A DNA stretch of 40,879 nt. It comes from an uncultured Clostridia bacterium (lineage in GTDB: Bacteria > Bacillota > Clostridia > Oscillospirales > Acutalibacteraceae). Shown here piece after piece: positions 26,524 through 36,130 of the stretch (its first letter is position 1; every line of letters starts with the position of its first letter). Made by a program: the position numbers and the translations under genes. The stretch spans positions 1 through 40,879 of the forward strand of contig CANRIZ010000021.1 in the NCBI GenBank assembly GCA_947630835.1, written 5' to 3'. The notes below the pieces were generated by a model that made no database searches, had not been told where the DNA came from, and was given only the letters and a program-made list of their open reading frames with translations.

Positions 26524-26545
26524 AAAGCAAAATTACAATACTGTT

Positions 26546-26581
26546 AAGACCTTCTCTTAAACTCAGAGGAGGTCTTATTTT
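26546..26581 (+). terminator. Rho-independent terminator after the third dockerin gene
   Basis: A 12-bp stem (AAGACCTTCTCT with AGAGGAGGTCTT, one wobble) with a 7-base loop is followed by ATTTTAAT. Confidence 0.88.
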
Positions 26582-26630
26582 AATCTGCTGTAAAATAAAC
26601 AAAAAAGTTGCTTTTATTAATTAAAATATA

Positions 26631-26659
26631 TTGAAATCATACAAACATTTTGCTATAAT
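26631..26659 (+). promoter_or_regulatory. promoter of the GPH-family symporter gene
   Basis: TTGAAA (26631-26636), a 17-bp spacer and a perfect TATAAT (26654-26659) lie in an AT-rich stretch about 53 bases before the start codon. Confidence 0.75.
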
Positions 26660-26712
26660 AAAAATAAGATTTTTGCTCTGTCTGCAAGATACTTTCAGAA
26701 ACGGGTGTTAAA

Positions 26713-28176
26713 ATGAAAAAGATTAAGCTTTGGAATCCCTTTAGCAAAGAGGCGGAAGAGGGTAATGTGCCAAATAACGAGCTTTTGGCATATTCCGCCG
26801 CGTTGATGGGTCAGAATATGACCTATGCCCTTATCAATCAGTGGCTGTTTTATTTCTGCACCAACATTTTGTATATCGGCCCCAAAAAGGTCGGAATTTT
26901 TACCGGAATAGTAAGAATTTGGGACGCGATTAACGACCCGGTAGTCGGAAATTATATCGACAGGAAGAAGCACAAAAGCGGTCAAAAGCTTCACCCGTAT
27001 TTGGGAAAGCTGCCTATAGTTATAGGCATACTTACGGCTTTGATGTTCATCGATTTCGGCTTCAGCGAAACCGTCGCGGTCGTTTTCCTCGTAGGCGTTT
27101 ATATCGCCTGGGATCTTACATATTCTTTTCAGGACGTCGCCCTTTGGGGTATGATGGCGCTTATTTCTCCCCATTCAAGGGAGCGAAGCAGGGTTTCCCA
27201 ATGGCTTAATATAGGCATAGGCGCGGCATATGCGGTCCTGAGCCTTGTGCCTCTTATAATCGGCGCCCGTGAAAAAATGGGCATTTCCGAAAAGATGCTC
27301 TTTGTTATCTTCGGCGTTGTAATCGGCTTCGGCGGCGAGCTTTTGTCCATACTCGCCTACAGAACCAAGGAGAGGGTAGAGTTTGTTAATCCGCCCAAGC
27401 AGCAGTCCTTTTTCAAGGATTTAACCGTGCTTTGGCAGAATAAAATACTCCTTTTGCTCCTTTTATCACAGCTTGTAAACTTTATTGACGGAGCAGTTCC
27501 GCAAATATATTTCTTTAAGTATTGCGTTACATTGAAGCTCGGCGGCACGGTGTTGAACGGCGAAACCGTGCAGTTCTATTACGGCATACTCGTCAGTATT
27601 TTAAGCGCGGTAAGTATGTTCTTCGCCGTTAAGGTTTCGGATAAAATGGGAGGTATGAGGAATGTAATCATACTTGCCCAGCTTATGAACATAGTTTGCA
27701 GATTGGCGGCTTATTTCATCGGCTTTAATACGATTTCTCAAATGATAGGCGTAATCTGCATAATCTCGATTTCGTCCGTTCCTACCAATATGATAGGCAT
27801 TGCCGAGCGTTCCCTTATCTGCGACGCTATCGACTATGCGGAGTGGAAAACGGGCAAGCGCACCGAGGGCATTACAAATTCAATGAAAAACCTTACCAAC
27901 AAGTTTAAGGACGCATTAAAGACCTTGTCGGCAGGGCTTATACTCAATATGCTCCACTTTGACGCAAAGCTCGACGCAGAAGGTTTGGCGCAGCCCGAGA
28001 TTTTCTATAAAGCGCAGTGGCCGCTGTTTATGCTTTTACCGGCGCTCGGTTCGCTTTTGTATCTTATCCCGTTTTTGTGCATACGCTATTCCAAAAAACA
28101 AAAGGCTTTGGTAGAAAAAGAGCTTATGGAAAGGCACGAAAAGGAATTGCGCGAAATGGAAGCCAAGGCGGAATAA
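26713..28176 (+). CDS. GPH-family (MelB-like) sugar:cation symporter
   Basis: A 487-residue integral membrane transporter of the glycoside-pentoside-hexuronide:cation symporter family, with about 12 membrane helices. Family signatures include RIWDAINDPVVGNYID near the N-terminus (the cation site in MelB lies here), PHSRERSRVSQW in the middle, and DAIDYAEWKTGKRTEGI towards the end. The N-terminus (about 1-30) and C-terminus (after about 460, rich in Lys and Glu) are cytoplasmic. It probably imports an oligosaccharide or glycoside, but the substrate cannot be read from sequence. No glycosidase gene or regulator lies beside it; it stands alone between a promoter and a terminator. Confidence 0.88.
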   Translation: MKKIKLWNPFSKEAEEGNVPNNELLAYSAALMGQNMTYALINQWLFYFCTNILYIGPKKVGIFTGIVRIWDAINDPVVGNYIDRKKHKSGQKLHPYLGKLPIVIGILTALMFIDFGFSETVAVVFLVGVYIAWDLTYSFQDVALWGMMALISPHSRERSRVSQWLNIGIGAAYAVLSLVPLIIGAREKMGISEKMLFVIFGVVIGFGGELLSILAYRTKERVEFVNPPKQQSFFKDLTVLWQNKILLLLLLSQLVNFIDGAVPQIYFFKYCVTLKLGGTVLNGETVQFYYGILVSILSAVSMFFAVKVSDKMGGMRNVIILAQLMNIVCRLAAYFIGFNTISQMIGVICIISISSVPTNMIGIAERSLICDAIDYAEWKTGKRTEGITNSMKNLTNKFKDALKTLSAGLILNMLHFDAKLDAEGLAQPEIFYKAQWPLFMLLPALGSLLYLIPFLCIRYSKKQKALVEKELMERHEKELREMEAKAE

Positions 28177-28241
28177 TACGCCCGTTATTTCCGAAAATCA
28201 GCGATTTATCTTTTTTAGTGAAAAGTGAATAGTGAAAAAGT

Positions 28242-28279
28242 AAAAATCGGCAAAACTCTTGCGAGCTTTGCCGATTTTT
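28242..28279. terminator. bidirectional terminator shared by the symporter gene and the tRNA cluster
   Basis: A 17-bp stem with one mismatch (28242-28258 with 28263-28279, loop TTGC) has T-runs at both ends. On the plus strand it ends the symporter transcript; on the minus strand it ends the tRNA transcript. Its outermost base is the same base as the last A of the tRNA-Gln CCA end. Confidence 0.88.
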
Positions 28280-28353
28280 GGCTGGGGTGGCAGGATTCGA
28301 ACCTACGAATGCAGCAGTCAAAGTGCTGTGTCTTACCGCTTGACGACACCCCA
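28279..28353 (-). tRNA. tRNA-Gln (anticodon TTG)
   Basis: Read on the minus strand, the 7-bp acceptor stem TGGGGTG/CACCCCA, the loop CTTTGAC giving anticodon TTG, the T-arm GGTTCGAATCC, discriminator G and an encoded CCA are all present. It is the last tRNA of a three-gene transcript. Confidence 0.95.
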
Positions 28354-28387
28354 ATATTAAATTGCGCTGATATGCTTTATAGTGAAA

Positions 28388-28416
28388 CCTCCGCCGAATC
28401 ATAGAAGCGACGGAGG
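28388..28416 (-). other. hairpin between tRNA-His and tRNA-Gln
   Basis: 9-bp arms (CCTCCGCCG at 28388-28396 and CGACGGAGG at 28408-28416, one wobble on the minus-strand RNA) enclose an 11-base loop. There is no T-run, so it is more likely a processing or spacing hairpin, or a small dispersed repeat, than a terminator. Confidence 0.4.
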
Positions 28417-28421
28417 GAAAG

Positions 28422-28498
28422 TGGGGTGGAATATCGGATTCGAACCGATGGTCTCCAGTGCCACAAACTGGCGCTTTAACCAACTAAGCTAATCCCAC
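28422..28498 (-). tRNA. tRNA-His (anticodon GTG)
   Basis: On the minus strand the acceptor GTGGGAT pairs with ATTCCAC, and the anticodon loop TTGTGGC gives GTG. The T-arm is GGTTCGAATCC, and the 3' end is C73 plus encoded CCA. The base before the 5' end is a G (position 28499) able to pair with C73, as expected for the extra G(-1) of tRNA-His. Confidence 0.95.
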
Positions 28499-28506
28499 CG
28501 TATTTC

Positions 28507-28583
28507 TGGCGCGCTGAGAGGGACTCGAACCCCCGACCCTCTGCTTAGAAGGCAGATGCTCTATCCGGCTGAGCTATCAGCGC
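28507..28583 (-). tRNA. tRNA-Arg (anticodon TCT)
   Basis: On the minus strand the acceptor GCGCTGA pairs perfectly with TCAGCGC, followed by discriminator G and encoded CCA. The anticodon loop CTTCTAA gives TCT, and the T-arm is GGTTCGAGTCC. It is the first tRNA of the cluster, right after its promoter. Confidence 0.95.
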
Positions 28584-28601
28584 ATTAATGAATGCTTGAT
28601 T

Positions 28602-28630
28602 ATTATATACGCACAGAGGGAATTTGTCAA
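28602..28630 (-). promoter_or_regulatory. promoter of the tRNA cluster
   Basis: On the minus strand a perfect TTGACA (28630-28625), a 17-bp spacer and a perfect TATAAT (28607-28602) lie about 20 bases upstream of tRNA-Arg. It is the only fully consensus promoter noticed besides that of yceD-rpmF, which fits a stable-RNA gene. Confidence 0.9.
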
Positions 28631-28716
28631 GATTAAAACGCAAAACTTTTTATAAAACGACCTTTTATCTTTTATTTTATAAAGTTAATTATATTGATAA
28701 AAAGTTTTTCCGGCAG

Positions 28717-28745
28717 TTGATTTAATATTCTTAAAATGCTATACT
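28717..28745 (+). promoter_or_regulatory. promoter of the phosphoribosyltransferase gene
   Basis: TTGATT (28717-28722), a 17-bp spacer and TATACT (28740-28745) lie 33 bases before the start codon and diverge from the tRNA promoter. Confidence 0.7.
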
Positions 28746-28778
28746 TAATTAAGAATTTTATCGCGAAGGGTGATATTT

Positions 28779-29336
28779 ATGGTACATCATATTAAAATAG
28801 CCGGTCTTGAAAGGGATTTACCCATATGCAAGCTTAGCGACGACCTGAGTATAGGCGCGTTCGTTATTTTTGGCGACGTTGAGCTTACCTGCGCCTGCGC
28901 CGGCGCTTTGCTTGAAAAAGCCCCCGAGTTTGACTATATGGTAGCTCCTGAGGCAAAGGCTATTCCGCTCGTTCACGAAATGGCAAGGCAGAGCGGCAGA
29001 AACGAATATTTCCTTGTCCGCAAAAAGAAAAAGGCGTATATGAACGGCGTTTTTGAAACGGACGACACCTCGATTACAACCTCCGGTAATCAAAAACTTT
29101 ATATGGACGGGGCGGACGCCGCCAAAATCAAGGGCAAGCGGGTTCTTATTATCGACGACGTTATATCAACCGGCGGTTCGGTAAAAGCGGTTGAAAACCT
29201 TGTAAATCAGGCAGGCGGCATAATAGCGGGAAAAATGTTTATAATCGCCGAGGGCGACGCCGCAAAGAGGGACGATATTATTTATCTTGAATCAATCCCG
29301 CTCTTTAACGGCGACGGAACGGTGAAAAAAGCCTAA
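28779..29336 (+). CDS. purine (adenine-type) phosphoribosyltransferase family protein
   Basis: A 185-residue type I phosphoribosyltransferase. The PRPP-binding loop VLIIDDVISTGGSVKA (about 122-137) is the family signature. The upstream segment YMVAPEAKAIPLVHEMA matches adenine and xanthine phosphoribosyltransferases, where it lies by the purine site. KRVLIIDDV and RNEYFLVRKKKKAY give the usual Lys-rich flexible loop. The likely reaction is purine base plus PRPP to nucleotide (salvage), most probably with adenine, but the exact base cannot be fixed. Start ATG 28779 follows GAAGGG by 8 bases; in-frame GTG 28770 overlaps that site. The gene stands alone between promoter and terminator. Confidence 0.82.
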   Translation: MVHHIKIAGLERDLPICKLSDDLSIGAFVIFGDVELTCACAGALLEKAPEFDYMVAPEAKAIPLVHEMARQSGRNEYFLVRKKKKAYMNGVFETDDTSITTSGNQKLYMDGADAAKIKGKRVLIIDDVISTGGSVKAVENLVNQAGGIIAGKMFIIAEGDAAKRDDIIYLESIPLFNGDGTVKKA

Positions 29337-29346
29337 ATGTAAAACG

Positions 29347-29384
29347 GGCAATGTACTTTAACGGGTACATTGCCAAATTTTTTG
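29347..29384 (+). terminator. Rho-independent terminator after the phosphoribosyltransferase gene
   Basis: A perfect 10-bp stem (GGCAATGTAC with GTACATTGCC) and an 8-base loop are followed by AAATTTTTTT-like sequence. Confidence 0.9.
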
Positions 29385-29386
29385 CA

Positions 29387-29415
29387 TTGACACAGAACAA
29401 ATGTTCGGTTACAAT
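29387..29415 (+). promoter_or_regulatory. promoter with LexA (SOS) box for the Y-family polymerase
   Basis: TTGACA (29387-29392), a 17-bp spacer and TACAAT (29410-29415). Inside the spacer lies AGAACAAATGTTCG (29394-29407), that is GAAC-N4-GTTC, the core of the Gram-positive LexA box. LexA bound here would block RNA polymerase. The expected start point is near 29422. Confidence 0.82.
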
Positions 29416-29442
29416 GTAAACATTCCTATTTCAGATGCGGAA

Positions 29443-30690
29443 GTGATTTTTATTAATAGGGTAATTTTTCATTGTGACTTGAATAATTTTTACGCTTCTG
29501 TCGAAACGGTACGCAATCCGAGCCTTAAAGGCAAAGCAATCGCCGTATGCGGAAGGACGGAGGACAGGCACGGCATAGTGCTTGCAAAATCCGAAAAAGC
29601 GAAAAAATACGGGGTTAAAACGGGCGAGGTCATTTGGCAGGCAAAGAAAAAATGCGGCGAGCTTATCGTGATAGAACCCGATTTTGACGAGTATGTAAAG
29701 TACGGTAAAATCGTGCGCCAAATCTATTATAATTACACCGATTTAATTGAGCCTTTCGGGCTTGACGAGTGCTGGCTCGATATAACGGCAAGCGAAAAGA
29801 TGTTCGGTTCGGATTATGAAACGGCGTATAAAATAAAAGAACAGGTGAAAAAGGAAACGGGGCTTACCGTTTCCGTGGGCGTATCCTTCAACAAGGTTTT
29901 TGCAAAGCTTGGAAGCGACCTTAAAAAGCCCGACGCCATAACCGTTATAAGGGAAGAAAATTTTAAGGAGAAAATTTGGGGCTTACCCGCCTGCGATATG
30001 CTTTGGGTGGGAAGAAGCACGGACAAAGTTTTAAAAAAATACGGAATTAAAACTATAGGCGATATAGCCAAAACAAGTCCCGAAATACTCTCCTCGATTT
30101 TCGGTAAAAACGGCTATACGCTTTGGCAATGCGCCAACGGCTACGAATGTTCGGAGGTCTCCGAATTCGGTTCGGTTTCCGAGATTAAAAGCGTCGGAAG
30201 GGGATGTACGCTTGTTTCCGATCTTGAAACGGACGACGAGGTGTGGCGCGTGCTGCTTACGCTTTCCCATAACGTCTCCAAGCATTTGCGCGGGCAGGAG
30301 CTTATGGCGTCCGGAGTTCAGATTACCGTCAAGAATAACGATTTAAAAAGCGTTCAGTTTCAAAAAAAGCTGTGCTTCTCAACCCAAAATTCAAGGGAAA
30401 TTGCTGATTGCGCCTATTCGCTTTACCTTGAGCGCTACGATAAAAATTTACCCGTCAGAGCGCTTACCGTAAGGGCAATAGACCTGCTTCCCGTAAATTC
30501 TTCGCAGCAGTTAAATCTTATGTTCGATATAAACAAGCATATGCGCTGTGAAATAATAGAAAAAACCGCGCTCGAATTAAATAAAAAGTACGGCAGACAA
30601 ATACTTTTCGAGGCGACGCTTTTGAACAACACAAAAATCCCGTCGGACAAAACGGACGAGGTTCTGCTGCCCGCGGGGTGTAAAATATAA
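29443..30690 (+). CDS. Y-family DNA polymerase (DinB / UvrX-type translesion polymerase)
   Basis: An error-prone polymerase that copies past damaged bases. VIFHCDLNNFYASVE near the N-terminus gives the first catalytic Asp and the steric-gate tyrosine region. FGLDECWLDIT carries the Asp-Glu pair, and GVSFNKVFAKLGSDLKKPDAI is the conserved palm/thumb segment. A helix-hairpin-helix region and little-finger domain follow; no clear beta-clamp peptide is obvious at the C-terminus. The start is uncertain. ATG 29401 lies inside the promoter spacer and cannot be used by that transcript. GTG 29443 is given here (415 residues), but GGAAGTGA at 29439-29446 would better serve an ATT at 29452. The SOS box directly upstream fits a damage-inducible gene. 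Confidence 0.9.
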   Translation: MIFINRVIFHCDLNNFYASVETVRNPSLKGKAIAVCGRTEDRHGIVLAKSEKAKKYGVKTGEVIWQAKKKCGELIVIEPDFDEYVKYGKIVRQIYYNYTDLIEPFGLDECWLDITASEKMFGSDYETAYKIKEQVKKETGLTVSVGVSFNKVFAKLGSDLKKPDAITVIREENFKEKIWGLPACDMLWVGRSTDKVLKKYGIKTIGDIAKTSPEILSSIFGKNGYTLWQCANGYECSEVSEFGSVSEIKSVGRGCTLVSDLETDDEVWRVLLTLSHNVSKHLRGQELMASGVQITVKNNDLKSVQFQKKLCFSTQNSREIADCAYSLYLERYDKNLPVRALTVRAIDLLPVNSSQQLNLMFDINKHMRCEIIEKTALELNKKYGRQILFEATLLNNTKIPSDKTDEVLLPAGCKI

Positions 30691-30727
30691 AAACAAGCCG
30701 CTTTCCGAAAAAGTGCGAAAAACGGCT
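30688..30727 (-). terminator. Rho-independent terminator of ligA
   Basis: Read on the minus strand, a 12-bp stem with wobbles (30727-30716 with 30707-30696) and an 8-base loop lead into TGTTTTTA. On the plus strand two of the pairs become A-C mismatches, so it serves ligA better than the polymerase gene. Confidence 0.75.
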
Positions 30728-30770
30728 CTTACAAGACTTTTTGATTTTTATAATCGTTTTAATTTGAAAA

Positions 30771-32768
<1,998 letters not shown>

Positions 32769-32773
32769 TCAAT

Positions 32774-32802
32774 ATTTTATCACACAAATATCATTTTTAC
32801 AA
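32774..32802 (-). promoter_or_regulatory. possible promoter of ligA
   Basis: On the minus strand TTGTAA (32802-32797), a 17-bp spacer and TAAAAT (32779-32774) would start the transcript about 10 bases before the ligA ATG. GGGTGAT is the only ribosome binding site candidate. Confidence 0.35.
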
Positions 32803-32846
32803 TGCCAATCATCATACACATTATTAAGAAATTTCGGAGGTGTGTT

Positions 32847-34001
32847 ATGAGAAAGGTATCAGCAATTATACTAACGGTATGCGTTTTGCTTACGGCGTTT
32901 ATTATTCCTTCGTCTGCCGGCAATTATCCCGAAATGAAGGTGGAGGTTGACGCAAAAGCCGCCGTTTTGATGGACGCGGCGACCGGAAAAGTCTTGATGG
33001 CGAAAAATGCCGATGCAAAACTGTATCCTGCGTCCGTAACCAAGATTATGAGCCTGCTGCTTATAAGCGAGGCGGTTGACAGCGGAAAAATATCCCTTAC
33101 CGACGTAGTTACAGCAAGCGCGGAAGCCTGTTCAAAGGGCGGCTCGCAGATTTGGCTTAAAGAGGGCGAGCAGATGACGGTTGACGATTTGCTGAAAGCT
33201 ACCGCGATAGCCAGCGCAAACGACGCCTGCACGGCTTTGGGCGAATTCTTGGCGGGCGACGACGCTTCGTTTGTAAAAATGATGAACGAAAGGGCGGCGG
33301 AACTCGGAATGAAAAACACAAATTTTGAAAATTGCACCGGGCTTGATGACACCGCAAAAAATCATCTCACTACGGCTTACGACATTGCGCTGATGTCAAG
33401 AGAGCTTATAAAGCATAAGCTTGTGTTAAACTATACCACTACTTGGATGGACTCTTTGAGAGCCGGAAAAACAGAGCTTGTAAACACAAACAAGCTTATA
33501 AAAACATATAAGGGAATTACAGGGCTTAAAACAGGCACCACTTCAAAAGCGGGCTGCTGCGTCAGCGCAACGGCGCAAAGGGACGGCTTGAGCCTTATAG
33601 CGGTTGTTTTGGGCAGTGAAAACAGCAAACAGCGCTTTGCGGCGGCAAAGGCTATGCTTGACTGGGGCTTTGCAAACTATGCCTGCGTACAGCTAAACGT
33701 CGATAAATCCATGCTTACAAACGTAAACGTAATATCCGGCTTTGAAAAAACCGTAAAACCCAAAGCGAATGACGGTACAAAGGCGCTTGTCAAAAAGGGC
33801 GAGGAAAAGAATATAGAAACCAAGGTGAATTTGCCCGTGGATGTGGAAGCGCCCGTAGAAAAGGGACAGGTGCTCGGCGAGGTGAGCTTCACGCTTAACG
33901 GCAAAGAGATAGGCAGTATTTCCCTATATGCCGAAAAGGAAATTAAAAAAATGACGTTTTACGAGCAGTTCAGAAGATTTTTAATATCGGCCTGCATATA
34001 A
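32847..34001 (+). CDS. dacF: D-alanyl-D-alanine carboxypeptidase (penicillin-binding protein 5/6, DacF type)
   Basis: A 384-residue secreted S11-family peptidase that trims the terminal D-Ala from peptidoglycan stem peptides. Residues 1-24 are a signal peptide. The active-site motifs are all present: Ser63-Val-Thr-Lys66 (SxxK), Ser123-Ala-Asn125 (SxN) and Lys228-Thr-Gly230 (KTG). After about residue 275 comes the PBP5 C-terminal beta domain, and the final MTFYEQFRRFLI looks like the amphipathic membrane-binding helix of this family. ATG 32847 follows GGAGGTG and starts the signal peptide exactly; longer frames upstream run into ligA. The symbol follows the usual Firmicutes name; dacB-like sporulation roles cannot be excluded. 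Confidence 0.9.
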   Translation: MRKVSAIILTVCVLLTAFIIPSSAGNYPEMKVEVDAKAAVLMDAATGKVLMAKNADAKLYPASVTKIMSLLLISEAVDSGKISLTDVVTASAEACSKGGSQIWLKEGEQMTVDDLLKATAIASANDACTALGEFLAGDDASFVKMMNERAAELGMKNTNFENCTGLDDTAKNHLTTAYDIALMSRELIKHKLVLNYTTTWMDSLRAGKTELVNTNKLIKTYKGITGLKTGTTSKAGCCVSATAQRDGLSLIAVVLGSENSKQRFAAAKAMLDWGFANYACVQLNVDKSMLTNVNVISGFEKTVKPKANDGTKALVKKGEEKNIETKVNLPVDVEAPVEKGQVLGEVSFTLNGKEIGSISLYAEKEIKKMTFYEQFRRFLISACI

Positions 34002-34092
34002 ATTCAAAACTGCCTTGTCTCCCGTTTTTGCCAAGTAACGTCCTTTGGCTTAAATAAAAATCTTATATTTTAAAAAATTTAACAATTTAATG

Positions 34093-34121
34093 TTGAAAAA
34101 ATATCTTACTTAGGGTAAAAT
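34093..34121 (+). promoter_or_regulatory. promoter of pgi
   Basis: TTGAAA (34093-34098), a 17-bp spacer and TAAAAT (34116-34121) lie 56 bases before the pgi start codon, in an AT-rich spacer. Confidence 0.7.
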
Positions 34122-34177
34122 AAGTCTATATCCCAAGTATAAAGATTTAGGCGCGTGAAAAAGGAGACTAAAATTTA

Positions 34178-35515
34178 ATGGCAGTAAGGCTTAATACCAA
34201 ATACCTTAACGGCTTTGTTTCTCAGGAGGATTTTGACGGTATTGCGGCTCAAATAAGAGATGCCGACCAAAAGCTTAAAAACAAAACCGGAGAGGGCAGC
34301 GATTTTCTGGGTTGGTTGGACCTTCCCGTAAACTATGATAAGGATGAATTTTCAAGAATAAAAAAAGCGGCAGCGAAAATACGTTCCGATTCGCAGGTTC
34401 TTATAGTTATAGGCATAGGCGGCAGCTATTTGGGCGCGAGGGCGGCTATCGAGTTTTGCAAGTCGCAGAATTACAATCTGCTTGCGAAAGACGCTCCGCA
34501 AATATTTTTCAGCGGCAACAGCATAAGCTCTTCCGCGCTTTCGGAGCTTGTTTCGATTTGCGAGGAAAAGGATTTTTCCGTAAACGTAATTTCAAAATCG
34601 GGCACAACCACCGAGCCTGCCGTTTCTTTCAGAATTTTCAGGGAATTGCTTGAAAAGAAATACGGCAAAAAAGAAGCGGCAAACAGAATTTATGTTACCA
34701 CCGACAGGGCAAAGGGAACTCTCAAGGAGCTTGCCGACAGCGAGGGTTACGAAACCTTCGTTGTACCCGACGACGTCGGCGGCAGGTATTCCGTGCTTAC
34801 GGCTGTAGGGCTTCTTCCCATTGCGGCTGCGGGCTGCGATATTGATAAAATGATGTCCGGCGCTGCCGACGCAAGAATAGCCTACACGGACGCGGATATT
34901 GAAAATAACGACTGTTACAAATATGCCGCGGCAAGAAACATCCTCTACAAAAAAGGCAAGGCTGTTGAGATGATGGTTGCCTATGAACCCGACTATACCA
35001 TGATGAACGAGTGGTTTAAGCAGCTTTTCGGCGAGTCCGAGGGCAAGAACGGAAAGGGGCTTTTCCCGTCTTCCGCCGTGTTTTCAACCGATCTTCATTC
35101 TATGGGTCAGTATATTCAGCAGGGAGAAAGGCTTTTGTTTGAAACCGCCGTTATCTTCGACAAGCCGAAGCATACCATAGAAATAGGCGAGGACGAAAAA
35201 AATGCGGACGGTCTGAATTTCCTTGCGGGCAAAACCATGGACTTTGTAAACAGGAAAGCGTTTGAGGGTACTGTTCTTGCTCACTGCGACGGCGGAGTTC
35301 CCAATATCGTTCTCGAAATTCCCGAAATGAACGAGTACGAGTTCGGTTATCTTGTCTATTTCCTTGAAAAGGCGTGTGCCGTTTCCGGCTATGTTCTCGG
35401 CGTTAATCCGTTCGACCAGCCCGGCGTTGAAAGCTATAAGAAAAATATGTTTGCTCTTTTGGGTAAACCGGGCTACGAGGCTCAGCGCGAAGAGCTTGAA
35501 AAAAGAATTTTATAA
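34178..35515 (+). CDS. pgi: glucose-6-phosphate isomerase
   Basis: A 445-residue cytoplasmic glycolytic enzyme that interconverts glucose 6-phosphate and fructose 6-phosphate. The first SIS domain has [13 protein letters not shown] and [18 protein letters not shown], which bind the sugar phosphate. The second has [25 protein letters not shown], the family signature. The C-terminal segment [20 protein letters not shown] contains the conserved Lys of the active site. The length matches the short bacterial form common in Firmicutes. AAGGAG precedes the ATG. A short hairpin (ACCGC/GCGGT, 35527-35539) follows the stop but has no T-run, so transcription may continue into the next gene. Confidence 0.96.
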   Translation: MAVRLNTKYLNGFVSQEDFDGIAAQIRDADQKLKNKTGEGSDFLGWLDLPVNYDKDEFSRIKKAAAKIRSDSQVLIVIGIGGSYLGARAAIEFCKSQNYNLLAKDAPQIFFSGNSISSSALSELVSICEEKDFSVNVISKSGTTTEPAVSFRIFRELLEKKYGKKEAANRIYVTTDRAKGTLKELADSEGYETFVVPDDVGGRYSVLTAVGLLPIAAAGCDIDKMMSGAADARIAYTDADIENNDCYKYAAARNILYKKGKAVEMMVAYEPDYTMMNEWFKQLFGESEGKNGKGLFPSSAVFSTDLHSMGQYIQQGERLLFETAVIFDKPKHTIEIGEDEKNADGLNFLAGKTMDFVNRKAFEGTVLAHCDGGVPNIVLEIPEMNEYEFGYLVYFLEKACAVSGYVLGVNPFDQPGVESYKKNMFALLGKPGYEAQREELEKRIL

Positions 35516-35568
35516 TTTTGTAAAACACCGCAGGGCGGTTAATTAAATAAAATACAGGAGGAGATAAT

Positions 35569-35988
35569 ATGATATCTCTTATTATCGGCCATAAAGGCTC
35601 GGGAAAAACAAAAATTTTGGTTGACAACGTAAATAACGCCGTCGCAGAGTCAAGCGGCAACGTAATCTGCGTTGAAAAGGAAACTAAGCTTACATACGAT
35701 GTAAACTATCGTGCAAGGCTTATTTCCACGGATAATTTCTCGGTTGAGGGATTTGATACGTTTTACGGCTTTTTAAGCGGTATATGCGCCGGCGACCACG
35801 ATATTACCGATATTTTTGTTGACGCAACCTTCAGAATTTGCGGCAGGGATTACGAAGCTCTTGCGGACTTTATGAAAAAGGTTGACGCTCTTTCAAAGAT
35901 TTCCAATATCAAGTTTACCTTTACTGTTTCCACCGATATGGAAAATCTGCCCGAAAGAATGTTTGAATACTGCAAAAAAATCAACTGA
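35569..35988 (+). CDS. small P-loop protein of unknown function
   Basis: A 139-residue protein starting directly with a Walker A motif, IIGHKGSGKT (residues 5-14). The segment ITDIFVDATFRICG (about 79-92) could be a Walker B strand, although its acidic residue is not followed by a second one. The predicted order of strands and helices fits a small P-loop NTPase core without extra domains, shorter than most kinases. There is no signal peptide or membrane helix. It follows pgi by 53 bases with a strong GGAGGAG site and ends at a terminator. I know similar short ATP-binding proteins in Clostridia but no function for them. Confidence 0.8.
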   Translation: MISLIIGHKGSGKTKILVDNVNNAVAESSGNVICVEKETKLTYDVNYRARLISTDNFSVEGFDTFYGFLSGICAGDHDITDIFVDATFRICGRDYEALADFMKKVDALSKISNIKFTFTVSTDMENLPERMFEYCKKIN

Positions 35989-35996
35989 CTTTATTT

Positions 35997-36028
35997 AACT
36001 GCCGCTCATATTCGGGCGGCGGTTTTTT
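35997..36028 (+). terminator. Rho-independent terminator after the P-loop protein gene
   Basis: A 9-bp stem (AACTGCCGC with GCGGCGGTT, one wobble) and a 10-base loop are followed by a T-run, starting 8 bases after the stop codon. Confidence 0.9.
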
Positions 36029-36071
36029 CTTTACGCCGCAAAAATATTTTGCTTCAAAATTGAATTTTCGG

Positions 36072-36100
36072 TTGACAAAATGCGATATTATGTATATAAT
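36072..36100 (+). promoter_or_regulatory. promoter of yceD-rpmF
   Basis: A perfect TTGACA (36072-36077), a 17-bp spacer and a perfect TATAAT (36095-36100). An in-frame ATG at 36080 lies inside the spacer, which fixes the yceD start at 36131. Confidence 0.92.
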
Positions 36101-36130
36101 ACTTTTTGCGTTAGTTTGACGAGGTATATT

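Noticed and set aside
28219-28242. GTGAA-rich stretch (AGTGAAAAGTGAATAGTGAAAAAG-like, in pieces) after the symporter gene.
   Set aside because: It is a short, simple direct repeat without partners in the window; it may be a dispersed intergenic repeat but cannot be supported here.
34002-34062. A weak hairpin GCCAA/TTGGC after dacF as a terminator.
   Set aside because: The stem is only five pairs with a long loop and no T-run after it.
36080-36130. The upstream ATG of the yceD frame at 36080.
   Set aside because: It lies between a perfect -35 and a perfect -10 and so cannot be in the transcript; ATG 36131 has a ribosome site and the family N-terminus.
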